Below, in pieces: positions 9,512 through 18,602 of a DNA stretch of 64,000 nt. The notes under the pieces were generated by a model, which had not been told where the DNA came from, ran no database searches, and saw nothing but the letters and a program-made list of their open reading frames with translations. A program made the position numbers and the translations under genes. Each line of letters begins with the position of its first letter. The first letter of the stretch is position 1. The DNA comes from Pusillimonas sp. (lineage in GTDB: Bacteria; Pseudomonadota; Gammaproteobacteria; Burkholderiales; Burkholderiaceae_B). The DNA lies in contig NZ_JAJUFE010000001.1 of the NCBI RefSeq assembly GCF_029263785.1, positions 62,001 to 126,000 on the forward strand. Direction: 5' to 3'.

Positions 9512-10672
9512 TTGGTTGCCGCCTTGTCTGAACAATTTTCTTTGGTAGAACATATCAGCGATATTAACGCCGAACAGTGGAATAGTCTGGCTCAAGGCCA
9601 CCCCATGCTGCGGCACGAGTTTTTCGTGGCACTCCAGGAAACGGGCTGCGCCAGCGCCCAGACGGGCTGGTCCCCCCACTTCCTGACCTTGCATCGCAAT
9701 GGCGACCTTGCAGCGGCGATGCCTCTATACCTCAAGTACCATTCGCGCGGCGAATACGTCTTCGACATGGCTTGGGCACGGGCTTTCGCCGAACATGGTC
9801 TGCGCTACTATCCAAAACTGCTGTCGGCTGTGCCTTTCACGCCGGTTCCGGGCCCACGGCTTTTGGCCCGCAATCATGAAGACCGCGTCCTGCTTGCCCG
9901 GCAAGCCATCGAACTGGCCGCTCAAAACGAGCTTTCATCCCTGCATGTGCTGTTTCCGATGGAAACAGACATGGCCGCGCTCAGGGAAGCCGGCTTCATA
10001 TTTCGCGAAAGCATCCAGTTCCATTGGCACAATTCCAACTATCGGGATATGGACGACTTTCTTTCCCGATTCAACCAGAAGAATCGCAAAAAGCTCAAGC
10101 AGGATCGAAAGAGGTCATTGCAGGCCGGGGTTACATTCCGATGGATTTCCGGAGATGACATTAACGACGACACGCTGGAGTTCTTTTACGCATGCTATGT
10201 GCGCACCTATTTTGAACACGGAAACCCCCCGTATCTGAATATGGAATTTTTTCAGCGCCTTGTAGCCGCCATGCCAGAGCATCTGGTGTTCGTAGTGGCT
10301 TACCAGGAAAACGCACCGATAGCGTGCGCATTGAATATTCAAAGCGAAGATGCGCTTTATGGCCGCTACTGGGGCGCAACGAAGTTCATTTCCGGCCTGC
10401 ATTTTGAAACCTGCTACATGCAAGCCATCGAGTACTGCATCGCCAAGGGGTTAAATCGGTTCGAAGGGGGAGCTCAAGGCGAGCACAAGCTTGCGCGAGG
10501 CATGTTGCCGGTGCGAACCTACTCTGCCCATTGGATTCGAGATGCGCGCTACGCTCAGGCAATCGCCGATTTCCTGGAACGCGAAACCGTGGCCATCGAC
10601 GAATATGCAGATATCCTTGAGGAACACAGTCCGTTCAAGAAGACCCCTGGCAATCCGGTTGGGGTGACCTGA
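9512..10672 (+). CDS. FemAB-like GNAT-fold acyltransferase (DUF482-type)
   Basis: About 386 residues resembling the DUF482/FemAB-like group, which share the GNAT fold; the substrate is unknown. Recognisable segments are HPMLRHEFFVALQETGCASAQTGW, GEYVFDMAWARAFAEHGLRYYPKL, VPFTPVPGPRLL, RNRKKLKQDR-like basic stretch (NRKKLKQDRKRS), GRYWGATKFISGLHFETCYM, and FEGGAQGEHKLARGMLP near the C-terminus. The TTG at 9512 gives the full family N-terminus; another TTG is at 9524. The first in-frame ATG, at 9605, would cut off conserved sequence, so a TTG start is likely. The gene is convergent with phaR, with 8 bp between stops. Confidence 0.8.
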   Translation: MVAALSEQFSLVEHISDINAEQWNSLAQGHPMLRHEFFVALQETGCASAQTGWSPHFLTLHRNGDLAAAMPLYLKYHSRGEYVFDMAWARAFAEHGLRYYPKLLSAVPFTPVPGPRLLARNHEDRVLLARQAIELAAQNELSSLHVLFPMETDMAALREAGFIFRESIQFHWHNSNYRDMDDFLSRFNQKNRKKLKQDRKRSLQAGVTFRWISGDDINDDTLEFFYACYVRTYFEHGNPPYLNMEFFQRLVAAMPEHLVFVVAYQENAPIACALNIQSEDALYGRYWGATKFISGLHFETCYMQAIEYCIAKGLNRFEGGAQGEHKLARGMLPVRTYSAHWIRDARYAQAIADFLERETVAIDEYADILEEHSPFKKTPGNPVGVT

Positions 10673-10680
10673 GCCGACCC

Positions 10681-11250
10681 TTATTTTTTCTTGTCTTCGT
10701 CGGGTGGGGTCGGCGACACAAACGGAAAAACATTGAACATCGAACGGGTCTGATCCTGCATCTGGTCCTGCATCTGGACAAAGAGATTCTTGCTCTGGTC
10801 GATGTAGTTGTTCATCATGGTTTGCAGTATGGGCGTCTGAACATTCATGAACTGGTTCCACGCCTCGGGACCAAACTGCGGGCCATACAGACCTTTCGAC
10901 TGCTCTACCACGCGTTCCTGGATCTCCATGAAGGCCTGGATGTTCTTGTCAAGAAACGAGCCCATCACGCCCTGCATGGAATGGCCGTAAAAACGGATAA
11001 TTTGACGAAGCGCCATTGACGAGAAAATGGGCATGCCGCCACTTTCTTCTTCGAGGATGATCTGCAGAAGGATGCTGCGTGTCAGGTCTTGCGACGTCTT
11101 GGCATCTACCACCTCAAAGTCTTCGTTGTCGAGCACCAGTTGTTTTACGTCTGCCAGCGTAATGTACGCGCTGGTATGGGTGTCATAGAGCCGCCGGTTG
11201 GGGTACTTCTTGATCAGTCGTGGCGTGTTGGCCTTTTGCGATTGCGTCAT
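10681..11250 (-). CDS. phaR: Polyhydroxyalkanoate synthesis repressor PhaR
   Basis: PhaR represses phasin and PHA genes and is released when it binds PHB granules. The 189 residues contain the PHB/PHA accumulation regulator DNA-binding domain at the N-terminus (RLIKKYPNRRLYDTHTSAYI, then LADVKQLVLDNEDFEVVDAK) followed by two PHB-accumulation repeats (LRQIIRFYGHSMQGVMGSFL). It ends in a Gln/Met-rich tail (MQDQMQDQTRSMF). It lies 62 bp downstream of phaB. The region before its ATG carries CCTCCT on the coding strand rather than a Shine-Dalgarno, so expression may depend on upstream translation. Confidence 0.95.
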   Translation of the reverse strand: MTQSQKANTPRLIKKYPNRRLYDTHTSAYITLADVKQLVLDNEDFEVVDAKTSQDLTRSILLQIILEEESGGMPIFSSMALRQIIRFYGHSMQGVMGSFLDKNIQAFMEIQERVVEQSKGLYGPQFGPEAWNQFMNVQTPILQTMMNNYIDQSKNLFVQMQDQMQDQTRSMFNVFPFVSPTPPDEDKKK

Positions 11251-11312
11251 ATCAGGAGGTCGACTAAAAATTGAAGGAACAGCATTTAACTCTGGTGAAT
11301 GTGCTACGTGCG

Positions 11313-12050
11313 TCAGCCCATGTGAAGGCCACCGTTAAGCGAAAAATCGGCCCCGGTGGCAAAGCCGGATTCCTCTGACGCCAGCCATGCAACCATCGAC
11401 CCGATTTCATCGGGAGTTCCGAGACGCTTTACCGGAATTGTGTTGACAATTTTTTCGAGCACATCGGGACGCATGGCGCGGACCATGTCGGTACCAATAT
11501 ACCCAGGCGAAATGGTATTGACAGTGACACCCTTGCTGGCGACTTCCTGGGCCAGTGCCATGGTAAAGCCATGAATACCCGCCTTCGCCGTTGAATAGTT
11601 GGTCTGACCGAACTGCCCCTTCTGACCATTGACGGAACTGATATTGATGATGCGCCCCCATTGGTTTTCGATCATGCCTTCGATGACCTGCTTGGTGACG
11701 TTGAACAGGCTGTTCAGGTTGGTATCCATAACTGCTCGCCAGTCTTCGCGAGACATCTTGCGAAACAGCCCGTCACGCGTGATGCCGGCATTATTTACCA
11801 GCACTGCCACCGGGCCATGTTCGGCCCTGACCTTTTCGAATGCTGCAACTGTGGAGTCCCAGTCGGCAACATTGCCCACGGAAGCATGAAATTTGTACCC
11901 CAGGGCGGCCTGCTCCGAGAGCCACTGCTGATAATCGCGGCTGGGGCCGCAACCCGCAACAACGGTGTATCCCTCTCGGGCCAGTCGCTGGCATATTGCG
12001 GTTCCGATGCCGCCCATGCCGCCTGTTACGTAAGCCACTTTACCGCTCAT
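11313..12050 (-). CDS. phaB: Acetoacetyl-CoA reductase (3-ketoacyl-CoA reductase)
   Basis: PhaB reduces acetoacetyl-CoA to (R)-3-hydroxybutyryl-CoA with NADPH, the monomer for PHB synthase. The ATG at 12050 follows AAGGAG with good spacing and gives 245 residues, the standard length; a longer frame upstream is not supported. It is a classical short-chain dehydrogenase: cofactor motif TGGMGGIG (residues 9-16), NNAG, and catalytic Ser139, Tyr152, Lys156 in NISSVNG and NYSTAKAG. The C-terminal PVKRLGTPDEIGSMVAWLAS and GADFSLNGGLHMG are typical of PhaB. It lies 47 bp downstream of phaC. phaA is not in this cluster. Confidence 0.95.
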   Translation of the reverse strand: MSGKVAYVTGGMGGIGTAICQRLAREGYTVVAGCGPSRDYQQWLSEQAALGYKFHASVGNVADWDSTVAAFEKVRAEHGPVAVLVNNAGITRDGLFRKMSREDWRAVMDTNLNSLFNVTKQVIEGMIENQWGRIINISSVNGQKGQFGQTNYSTAKAGIHGFTMALAQEVASKGVTVNTISPGYIGTDMVRAMRPDVLEKIVNTIPVKRLGTPDEIGSMVAWLASEESGFATGADFSLNGGLHMG

Positions 12051-12097
12051 GTGCTTCTCCTTGTTGCGAAGGTGTAGTGCCGCCTTACTGTTCCCCC

Positions 12098-13732
12098 CTA
12101 TGGGGACCGTACCTTTACATACCGTCCGGGCGCCGGCTCGATGGGCTCGTACTGCGGGTTGCCCAGCCGCTTCACCGCCCTTTTTCGAGTTCCTGAATAG
12201 TTGGACAGCCATTTTGCCCAGTCGGGCCACCAACTGCCAGCGTGCTCGGTTGCCTGCCCGATCCAGGTGTCGGGATCGCCGGGCAAGTTGGCATGAGCCA
12301 CGGATTCCGGCGTTACCCAGTAGCTGCGACGTCCCTGGGCGGGAGGATTTATGACACCTGCAATATGGCCCGACGCCCCCAGGACGAAACGCTGGTTGCC
12401 ACGCAAAAGCCTGGTGCTTGCGTAAGCTGACCGCCAGGGGACAATGTGGTCTTCGCGCGAGCCATATATGTAAGCTGGCATGTCTAGTGTGCCCAGGTCA
12501 ATCGGATGCCCGTCGATCTCGACGTCGCCCGGACTCTTTAAACGGTTCTCGAGGTAGGCATTTCGCAAGTACCAGGAAAAGAACGGGCCAGGCAAATTCG
12601 TGCCATCGGCGTTCCAGAACAGGAGATCGAAAGCCGGCGGCGCTTCGCCCTTGAGGTAATTATCGACCACATAGTTCCACACCAGCTCGTTGGGCCGCAG
12701 GTACGAAAACGTCGTGGCAAGCTCGCGCGCCGACATCAGCCCGCCCCTGCCCAGCTGACGCTCACGGGCCTGCACGTGGAGCTCGTCGATGAAAATATCA
12801 AGTATGCCCGTATCGCCAAAATCGAGCAGCGAGGTCAGAAGGGTAAGAGATGCCACGGGGTCTTGACCCTTTGCCTTGGCCAGCGCGAGCGCTGACGCCA
12901 ACAAGGTGCCCCCCACACAAAATCCCAGTGCATTGACCTGTTTCTGTCGCGAGACGTTGCAAGCAACCTCTATCGCCTGCAAGACTCCATCTTGCAGATA
13001 ATCGCTCCAGGTAGCTGTATCTGCGCCGTCATCATCCGTGATCTGGGGATTGCGCCAGGAAATCAGAAAGACGGTAAAGCCCTGCTCGACCGCGTAGCGG
13101 ACAAATGAATTGTGAGGCTGCAAGTCGAGAATGTAGAACTTGTTGATATTGGGCGGCACGATAAGCAGCGGACGCCGATACACAGAAGATGTAAGCGGCG
13201 CATACTGTATGACTTGCATCAGGGTGTTTTCGTATATCACCGCACCATCAGTGATTGCAAGATCGCGCCCCACCTCGAACCGGTTCTCGTCGGTTTGCGT
13301 GATGCGCCCTTTTTGAATGTCGGCCAGAAGATTGAACAACCCATTGCGCAGGGATTCGCCCCGCGTGTCGGCCAGGCGCTGCTGGACTTCGGGATTGGTT
13401 GCGAGAAAATTGGCCGGCGACATGGCCTCGATCCACTGCATGCAGTTGAAGCGCAGACGCTCGTGAGCCTTGTCGGGCAACTGGATGGCGTCGACCATTT
13501 GCTGAACGGCTCGTGCAGAAAGCAAATAGGCGTGCGCCATGACGAGGCTTGCCGGGCTGGAAGCCCAGGCACTGCCTTTGAAGCGGCGGTCGGTGGGCGG
13601 CGTGAGCGTGCCATTCTGGGCCCGCGAAAGCATGTCTGCCCAGCCTTTGGAGAACTCTGCCTGGATACTGGCCAGCCTCTCGGGCGAGACGCTGACCGGA
13701 ACAGGCCATTCAGTTGAAGACGGGGCGTGCAT
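12098..13732 (-). CDS. phaC: Class I poly(R)-hydroxyalkanoate synthase PhaC
   Basis: PhaC polymerises (R)-3-hydroxyacyl-CoA into intracellular PHA granules. At 544 residues it is slightly shorter than typical class I synthases. An N-terminal helical domain (SPANFLATNPEVQQRLADTR, then GESLRNGL) precedes an alpha/beta-hydrolase domain with the modified lipase box GFCVGG. Cys272 is the likely nucleophile, with Asp428 (SREDHIVPW) and His456 (GASGHIAGVINPP). ISWRNP is also a class I signature. A TAGGA Shine-Dalgarno precedes the ATG. It is first in phaC-phaB-phaR, all minus strand; no phaE or phaP is adjacent, agreeing with class I. Confidence 0.96.
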   Translation of the reverse strand: MHAPSSTEWPVPVSVSPERLASIQAEFSKGWADMLSRAQNGTLTPPTDRRFKGSAWASSPASLVMAHAYLLSARAVQQMVDAIQLPDKAHERLRFNCMQWIEAMSPANFLATNPEVQQRLADTRGESLRNGLFNLLADIQKGRITQTDENRFEVGRDLAITDGAVIYENTLMQVIQYAPLTSSVYRRPLLIVPPNINKFYILDLQPHNSFVRYAVEQGFTVFLISWRNPQITDDDGADTATWSDYLQDGVLQAIEVACNVSRQKQVNALGFCVGGTLLASALALAKAKGQDPVASLTLLTSLLDFGDTGILDIFIDELHVQARERQLGRGGLMSARELATTFSYLRPNELVWNYVVDNYLKGEAPPAFDLLFWNADGTNLPGPFFSWYLRNAYLENRLKSPGDVEIDGHPIDLGTLDMPAYIYGSREDHIVPWRSAYASTRLLRGNQRFVLGASGHIAGVINPPAQGRRSYWVTPESVAHANLPGDPDTWIGQATEHAGSWWPDWAKWLSNYSGTRKRAVKRLGNPQYEPIEPAPGRYVKVRSP

Positions 13733-13804
13733 CGTGCAATCCTACTCAGACTCTTGCTAAGAATGTTGTACTGCAACAAGTGCAGTGTCAATCAGGGTAA
13801 GTCG

Positions 13805-14659
13805 CTAGCTCTCAAGCCAGGCCACGGTCACCATCCGGCCAGTGGCGCCATCTCGGCGATATGAATAGAACAAATCCCGCTCGGCATGCGTACAAAGCCC
13901 GCTCAGATCAATCGAGCTAACGCCCAAATTTTTCAGCCGCTGGGCTGCCAGCGCTGGAAGATCGGCCAGCCACCGCTGGGGGCGACCCTTCTTGAAGCAG
14001 GCGACTGCCTGTTTGTCGTGTTCGACGAAAAGCTGGCGCACTTCATCGCCCACTTCAAACGCCGCCTGGCTGATTGCCGGACCAATCCATGCCCGCCAGG
14101 AGGCATGTGGCACCCGTTCTTGCAAGGCAGCCATGGTGGCCTCGAGCACTCCGTGAGCCAATCCACGCCAGCCGGCATGCGCCAGCCCCACAATTGTGCC
14201 TTCGTCATTTGAAAGCAACACGGGCAAGCAGTCGGCCGTCATGATGCAAAGCACCCGGCCCTTAGTCTGAGTGATGGCCGCGTCCGCCGTCGGCACCACC
14301 CCGGCCGGCAAGGCGGCACCCGCTTTGGCGACTTTATCAGACCAGGGGATGAGGCAACGCATGTCGGCATCGTACACATCGGTGCCGTGTATTTGCTGCA
14401 GCCAGACGGGTTCGGAAGGCAGTGCCGCAGCCAGCCTTTGACGGTTGATGCGGACCGCCCCCATATCGTCTCCGACATGATCGCCCAGATTGAATGTGTC
14501 AAATGGCGCACTACTGGCGCCCCCGGCAGGCGCCCACCCTTTGCCGCCCCCTGTGTCAATGGTCCAGCCGGGAGCCATGCGCAGCGTAGAAAAATACCTG
14601 ACACCCTGCCAGGCACGCCCCGATACTACCGGCAGACCTTTCCAGTTCAGGATTCCCAC
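13805..14659 (-). CDS. pgeF: Peptidoglycan editing factor / multicopper-type oxidoreductase (YfiH/PgeF family)
   Basis: Family members (DUF152, COG1496) are purine nucleoside phosphorylase/laccase-like proteins; E. coli YfiH (PgeF) corrects misincorporated amino acids in peptidoglycan. The 284 residues show FNLGDHVGDD, WLQQIHGTDVYDAD, ADAAITQTKGRVLCIMTADC, the His-rich GLAHAGWRGLAHGV, and the C-terminal CTHAERDLFYSYRRDG with Cys/His ligands. The start is GTG at 14659, supported by GGAGG 7 bases upstream and by overlap with the 3' end of rluD. The rluD-pgeF pair is conserved in many Proteobacteria. Which activity dominates here cannot be read from sequence. Confidence 0.9.
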   Translation of the reverse strand: MGILNWKGLPVVSGRAWQGVRYFSTLRMAPGWTIDTGGGKGWAPAGGASSAPFDTFNLGDHVGDDMGAVRINRQRLAAALPSEPVWLQQIHGTDVYDADMRCLIPWSDKVAKAGAALPAGVVPTADAAITQTKGRVLCIMTADCLPVLLSNDEGTIVGLAHAGWRGLAHGVLEATMAALQERVPHASWRAWIGPAISQAAFEVGDEVRQLFVEHDKQAVACFKKGRPQRWLADLPALAAQRLKNLGVSSIDLSGLCTHAERDLFYSYRRDGATGRMVTVAWLES

Positions 14660-15609
14660 TGGATAACCTCCAACGCCTGGACAAAGTCGGGCGGCATGGG
14701 AGCCGCAAATGACAGGCGCCTCTCCGTACCCGGCTCATCAAAGGCAAGAGCACGCGCGTGCAGCATCTGGCGGCTCATTCCGCCTATTTCCTTGCCTCCG
14801 TAAAGCACGTCGGCGATCAGGGGATGCCCCAGACAGGCCATATGAACCCGTATCTGGTGGGTGCGGCCGGTTTCCAGCCTGCACACGACCTCGGTGACCT
14901 GGCCACCCGGCTCAAGTCGACCCATGCGCTGAGGCTCGTAATGAGTAATGGCCGGCTTCGGAGCAATAGGACGGTCGGTGCTCATTCGAACGGGCACTCG
15001 AGCGTCGCGACCAATGGGCAGGTCGATTCGTCCAGCCGAAGATAAGGATCCGTGCACAAGCGCGACATACTCCCGGCTGACTGTCCGGGCCTGCAACTGA
15101 CGCACGAGATGAGTCTGAGCCTGCTCGGTCCGCGCCACCACCAGCAGGCCGGATGTATCCTTGTCGAGTCGATGCACGATACCCGCCCGGGGCACTCGTG
15201 CCAGCTCGGGATAGCGATATAGAAGCCCGTTCAGCAAGGTGCCCGACCAATTGCCGGCTCCGGGATGCGTGACCAGACCAGCCGGCTTGAACACCACGAT
15301 CCACCCGTCGCCTTCGTCAATGACCTGGAAATCAACAGGCTCTGGGGAAAATGCCAAGTCTTCCGGTGCAACTTGCGGCCAGACCGTGATTTCGTCACCG
15401 GGGCCCACCATTTGCCGCACGCGGGCGACGGATCCGTTTACCAGCACGTGACCGTCCTCGATCCAGCCTTGCAAACGGCTGCGTGAATGCTCGGGTATCA
15501 ACTTGGCCAGCACCTTGTCCAGACGCTCGGGTCGGGCCTTGAGGGGCCGACGAAAACTCTGGGACGTTGACGCGGTTAAACTATCTTGCTCGATATTTGT
15601 GTCAGGCAT
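14647..15609 (-). CDS. rluD: 23S rRNA pseudouridine(1911/1915/1917) synthase RluD
   Basis: RluD makes three pseudouridines in helix 69 of 23S rRNA. From the ATG at 15609 the protein has 320 residues. It has an N-terminal S4 domain (RPERLDKVLAKLIPEHSRSR, then LQGWIEDGHVLVNG), the RluA-type catalytic motif HRLDKDTSGLLVVARTEQAQ with the catalytic Asp, and RTHQIRVHMACLGHPLIAD. An upstream in-frame extension to 15768 would run through bamD and its promoter and is rejected. It is divergent from bamD and overlaps pgeF by 13 bp. Confidence 0.95.
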   Translation of the reverse strand: MPDTNIEQDSLTASTSQSFRRPLKARPERLDKVLAKLIPEHSRSRLQGWIEDGHVLVNGSVARVRQMVGPGDEITVWPQVAPEDLAFSPEPVDFQVIDEGDGWIVVFKPAGLVTHPGAGNWSGTLLNGLLYRYPELARVPRAGIVHRLDKDTSGLLVVARTEQAQTHLVRQLQARTVSREYVALVHGSLSSAGRIDLPIGRDARVPVRMSTDRPIAPKPAITHYEPQRMGRLEPGGQVTEVVCRLETGRTHQIRVHMACLGHPLIADVLYGGKEIGGMSRQMLHARALAFDEPGTERRLSFAAPMPPDFVQALEVIQWES

Positions 15610-15621
15610 GGCGACTAACCA

Positions 15622-15627
15622 TATAAT
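15622..15627 (+). promoter_or_regulatory. -10 element (TATAAT) upstream of bamD
   Basis: A perfect TATAAT lies 31 bases before the bamD GTG. The -35 is poor (TTGTGT with a 19-base spacer, or TGTCAG with 16). Initiation would be near 15634, leaving a 25-nt leader with AAGGA at 15647-15651. This rules out much longer N-terminal readings of bamD. Confidence 0.5.
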
Positions 15628-15658
15628 CTGCCTGCATACTAACACCAAGGACTCTTTC

Positions 15659-16504
15659 GTGATTCGCTCCGACTTCCTACCATCGCGCTTTTCCGCCATG
15701 ACAAAGTGGGCACGCGCCCTCGGCGCCCTTACCGTCGTTCTGGCTGTCGCGGGCTGCGGCTCGTTCAAGGGCGACGTAGACCCTACCGCCGGCTGGAGTG
15801 CCGAACGCCTTTATGAAAGCGCCCGCACAGAGATCAGCGACGGCAACTGGAACGACGCACGCGCGCGACTTGAGGCCGTCGAGGCCCGTTATCCATTTGG
15901 CGGCTACGCGCAACAAGCCCTGATGGATCTGGCCTATGTCAACTGGAAAGACGACGAGCCCGAACAGGCACTGGCCGCCATCGATCGCTTCCAGCAGCAG
16001 TATCCCAACCACGCGGGTACCGACTACATGCTGTACCTGAAGGGACTGATCACCTTTACGCCGCCCAGCGCCGTGTTCTCGCGCATCACCCGCCAGGATC
16101 CGAGCGAGCGCGACCCCAAGGGCCTGCGTGAGTCGTACGAAGCCTTCAACGAGCTGATTACACGCTACCCTGACAGCCGGTACACCGAAGATGCTCGCAA
16201 GCGCGTTGCGTGGCTGGTCACCACCCTGGCTCAGAACGAAGTCCATGTCGCCCAATATTACTTTGAGCGCAAGGCCTACCTGGCCGCCGCGAACCGCGCA
16301 CAAACTGTCATCACCGATTTCCAGGGTGTACCGGTTGCCGAAAAGGCCCTGTACATCATGTATCTGTCGTACGACAAGCTCAACATGCCCGAACTGCGTG
16401 ACGACGCCAAGCGCGTGCTTGACGAAAACTTCCCCAACAGCAAGTACTACGAACAAGGTCTGGACGAGCCGGTCGACCGCTGGAACCCGCTCAACTGGTT
16501 TTAA
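15659..16504 (+). CDS. bamD: Outer-membrane assembly lipoprotein BamD
   Basis: BamD is the essential TPR lipoprotein of the BAM complex that inserts beta-barrels into the outer membrane. The GTG at 15659 gives 281 residues and is chosen because AAGGA lies 7 bases upstream; the internal ATG at 15698 has no ribosome site. A lipoprotein signal ends LTVVLAVAGC, with the lipidated Cys at residue 33, near the normal position. The mature part contains TPR-like repeats (RLYESARTEISDGNWNDARA, YPNHAGTDYMLYLKGL, YPDSRYTEDARKRVAWLV). It ends [10 protein letters not shown]. The 3' end overlaps the convergent helicase gene by 14 bp. Confidence 0.95.
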   Translation: MIRSDFLPSRFSAMTKWARALGALTVVLAVAGCGSFKGDVDPTAGWSAERLYESARTEISDGNWNDARARLEAVEARYPFGGYAQQALMDLAYVNWKDDEPEQALAAIDRFQQQYPNHAGTDYMLYLKGLITFTPPSAVFSRITRQDPSERDPKGLRESYEAFNELITRYPDSRYTEDARKRVAWLVTTLAQNEVHVAQYYFERKAYLAAANRAQTVITDFQGVPVAEKALYIMYLSYDKLNMPELRDDAKRVLDENFPNSKYYEQGLDEPVDRWNPLNWF

Positions 16505-18485
16505 GGTTTCGACCTTCGTAAAAAGCTGCCGCCTGAGCCGGATCACGGGTCCGCGCAAACGGCGGCAGTCCTCTCCACAGCAGACGCCCGTAAGGTTTGT
16601 CCACCAGGCGGGTGTCGCCCACCATTAACACGCCCCAATCGCGCTCAGAACGGATCAGGCGACCTGCACCCTGCTTGAGCGCAATCGCCGCTTCGGGCAC
16701 CTGATACTCCATGAACGGATTGCCACCGTTGCTGCGGCACTGATTCAGTCGTGCTTCCAGCACGGGGTCATCCGGTGGTGCGAAAGGCAGCTTATCGATG
16801 GCCACCAGTGTCAGGGCATCGCCCGGCACGTCTATGCCTTCCCAGAAGCTTGCACTGCCAACCAGCACCGCATTGCTTGCCGTACGGAACCGCTCGAGCA
16901 AGGCACGCCTGGAGCTGTCTCCCTGCTTGAGCAGCAGTCGCTCGATATCCCGGTCTTCGAATTGCTCTTCGAGAAGTTCAGCGATGCGGTCCACGGCGCG
17001 AAGCGTGGTACACAACACCAGGACCCCTCCTGGTGCAACTTCAATCAGCGGGGCCAAAACTTCGACAAATCTTTGGTTGAAATTTGGATGACTGGGCAAG
17101 GGCAGGTTGTGTGGCACCAGCAACAGACCTTGAGTGGAATAATCGAACGGAGACTCCCAGCGCAGCGTCTGCGCATCCCATAGCCCCAATTGCCGCTGAA
17201 AATGCTCGAAGTTTCCATTAACGGACAAGGTGGCTGAAGTCATCACCCAAGTCTGATCAGGACGACGGAAACGGGAGAAAATTCGCGCAACTGATAGCGG
17301 GGCACTATGCAAGCGCATGTGGTTTGTGCCTGTCTCTACCCACCGCACGGAGGCTTCACGGTCATCGCCGCGCTCCAGCGCATTGTTCCCTTGACGGTCG
17401 GGCTGGCTCCACTGAAATACGCGCGCACGCAGCTCGAGACAGGCATTGGCCGCTGCAGCCAGGTCCGGATGCTTCTCGGCCACTGCCTGCATCAGGCCTG
17501 CCGCCCGATCCATCGCCTGAATCAGGGCAGTTAGCGCCGTGTCGAAATCTTCGGGGTCGGGCAACGCATCGAAGGTCGCTTTGCGTCCAGGGAGGCGGTC
17601 AATGCCCGCCGCGCAAAGCCGGAGTGACCGGGCAGCCTGCTCGACCGCCTTGGCGACCTCGCTCCAGTTGGTTGCCTCACGCGCATGGGCCAGGCCGGCC
17701 GCTTCGATACTTCGTGCCAGGTCAAGCAGTTGATGCGAAGAAACGCTGATCCCGAGAAACCGGGTAGCGATGTCAGGCAATTGATGCGCCTCGTCGAACA
17801 CGACCATATCCACCGAAGGCAGCAATTCAGTAATCCCCTCTTCGCGCAATGCGAGATCGGCCATGAACAAGGCATGATTGACCACCACCAGATCCGCTTC
17901 CTGGGCCTGCTTGCGTGCCTTGAGCACGAAGCAATCACGTACGTGGGGACAATCCTGACCCAGGCAGTTCTCGCGAGTCGATGTGACCCGATTCCAGATA
18001 TCGGCGTCTTCCGGCACCTCGGCCAGTTCGGCTCGATCCCCACTACGTGTCTTTTGCGCAAACAGCTGGATGTGGCGCAGTTGACCTACTTCGGCACGCG
18101 ATTTAAGCGCCCGGTCGTCGCCGGCCAGGCGTTGCAGATGGTAGTGGCAGACATAATTGCCTCGCCCTTTCAACAGGGCGACGTTAATGGACAATGCCAG
18201 CGCTTCGCGCAAACGAGGCAGATCGCGACGGAAAAGCTGGTCTTGTAGTGTTCGCGTGCCGGTAGACACCAAAACCTTTGCATTGCTGAGAAATGCCGGC
18301 ACAAGGTAGGCCCACGTCTTGCCCGTGCCTGTGCCGGCCTCGGCAATAAGGGTCGCGTGGTCGGCCAGGGCCCGGTCTATGGCCTGGGCCATCTCGAGCT
18401 GCGCCTGACGCGGCCGATAGCCTTCTACTTTCTGGGCAATCGGCCCCTGCTCGGAAAAAATCTCGGTTAGCTCTTGCGACAGCAT
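16491..18485 (-). CDS. DinG/YoaA-type ATP-dependent DNA helicase (XPD-like, Fe-S)
   Basis: A superfamily 2, XPD-related 5'-3' helicase probably acting on R-loops, forks or damaged DNA. The ATG at 18485 gives 664 residues. Motifs: Q-like [14 protein letters not shown], Walker [11 protein letters not shown] (P-loop residues 51-57), Walker [14 protein letters not shown] (DEAH), and motif [16 protein letters not shown]. Cysteines typical of the [4Fe-4S] domain appear as [14 protein letters not shown]. Both DinG and YoaA share these features, so the paralogue is not resolved. It is divergent from tex and convergent with bamD. Confidence 0.9.
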   Translation of the reverse strand: MLSQELTEIFSEQGPIAQKVEGYRPRQAQLEMAQAIDRALADHATLIAEAGTGTGKTWAYLVPAFLSNAKVLVSTGTRTLQDQLFRRDLPRLREALALSINVALLKGRGNYVCHYHLQRLAGDDRALKSRAEVGQLRHIQLFAQKTRSGDRAELAEVPEDADIWNRVTSTRENCLGQDCPHVRDCFVLKARKQAQEADLVVVNHALFMADLALREEGITELLPSVDMVVFDEAHQLPDIATRFLGISVSSHQLLDLARSIEAAGLAHAREATNWSEVAKAVEQAARSLRLCAAGIDRLPGRKATFDALPDPEDFDTALTALIQAMDRAAGLMQAVAEKHPDLAAAANACLELRARVFQWSQPDRQGNNALERGDDREASVRWVETGTNHMRLHSAPLSVARIFSRFRRPDQTWVMTSATLSVNGNFEHFQRQLGLWDAQTLRWESPFDYSTQGLLLVPHNLPLPSHPNFNQRFVEVLAPLIEVAPGGVLVLCTTLRAVDRIAELLEEQFEDRDIERLLLKQGDSSRRALLERFRTASNAVLVGSASFWEGIDVPGDALTLVAIDKLPFAPPDDPVLEARLNQCRSNGGNPFMEYQVPEAAIALKQGAGRLIRSERDWGVLMVGDTRLVDKPYGRLLWRGLPPFARTRDPAQAAAFYEGRNLKTS

Positions 18486-18602
18486 CAGGAACGCTTCTTT
18501 ACAATATTTGTTCGATCCACAGGAGATAATACCCGCCCGGCCGGCGCTTATGGCCAACCCTGTGGCAAAATGCCCCGCTTGAATCTGTATTACAGTTTGG
18601 CC

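Noticed and set aside
12051-12233. N-terminal extension of phaB
   Set aside because: It crosses the ribosome site of the true start and the 3' end of phaC; the ATG at 12050 gives the standard 245 residues.
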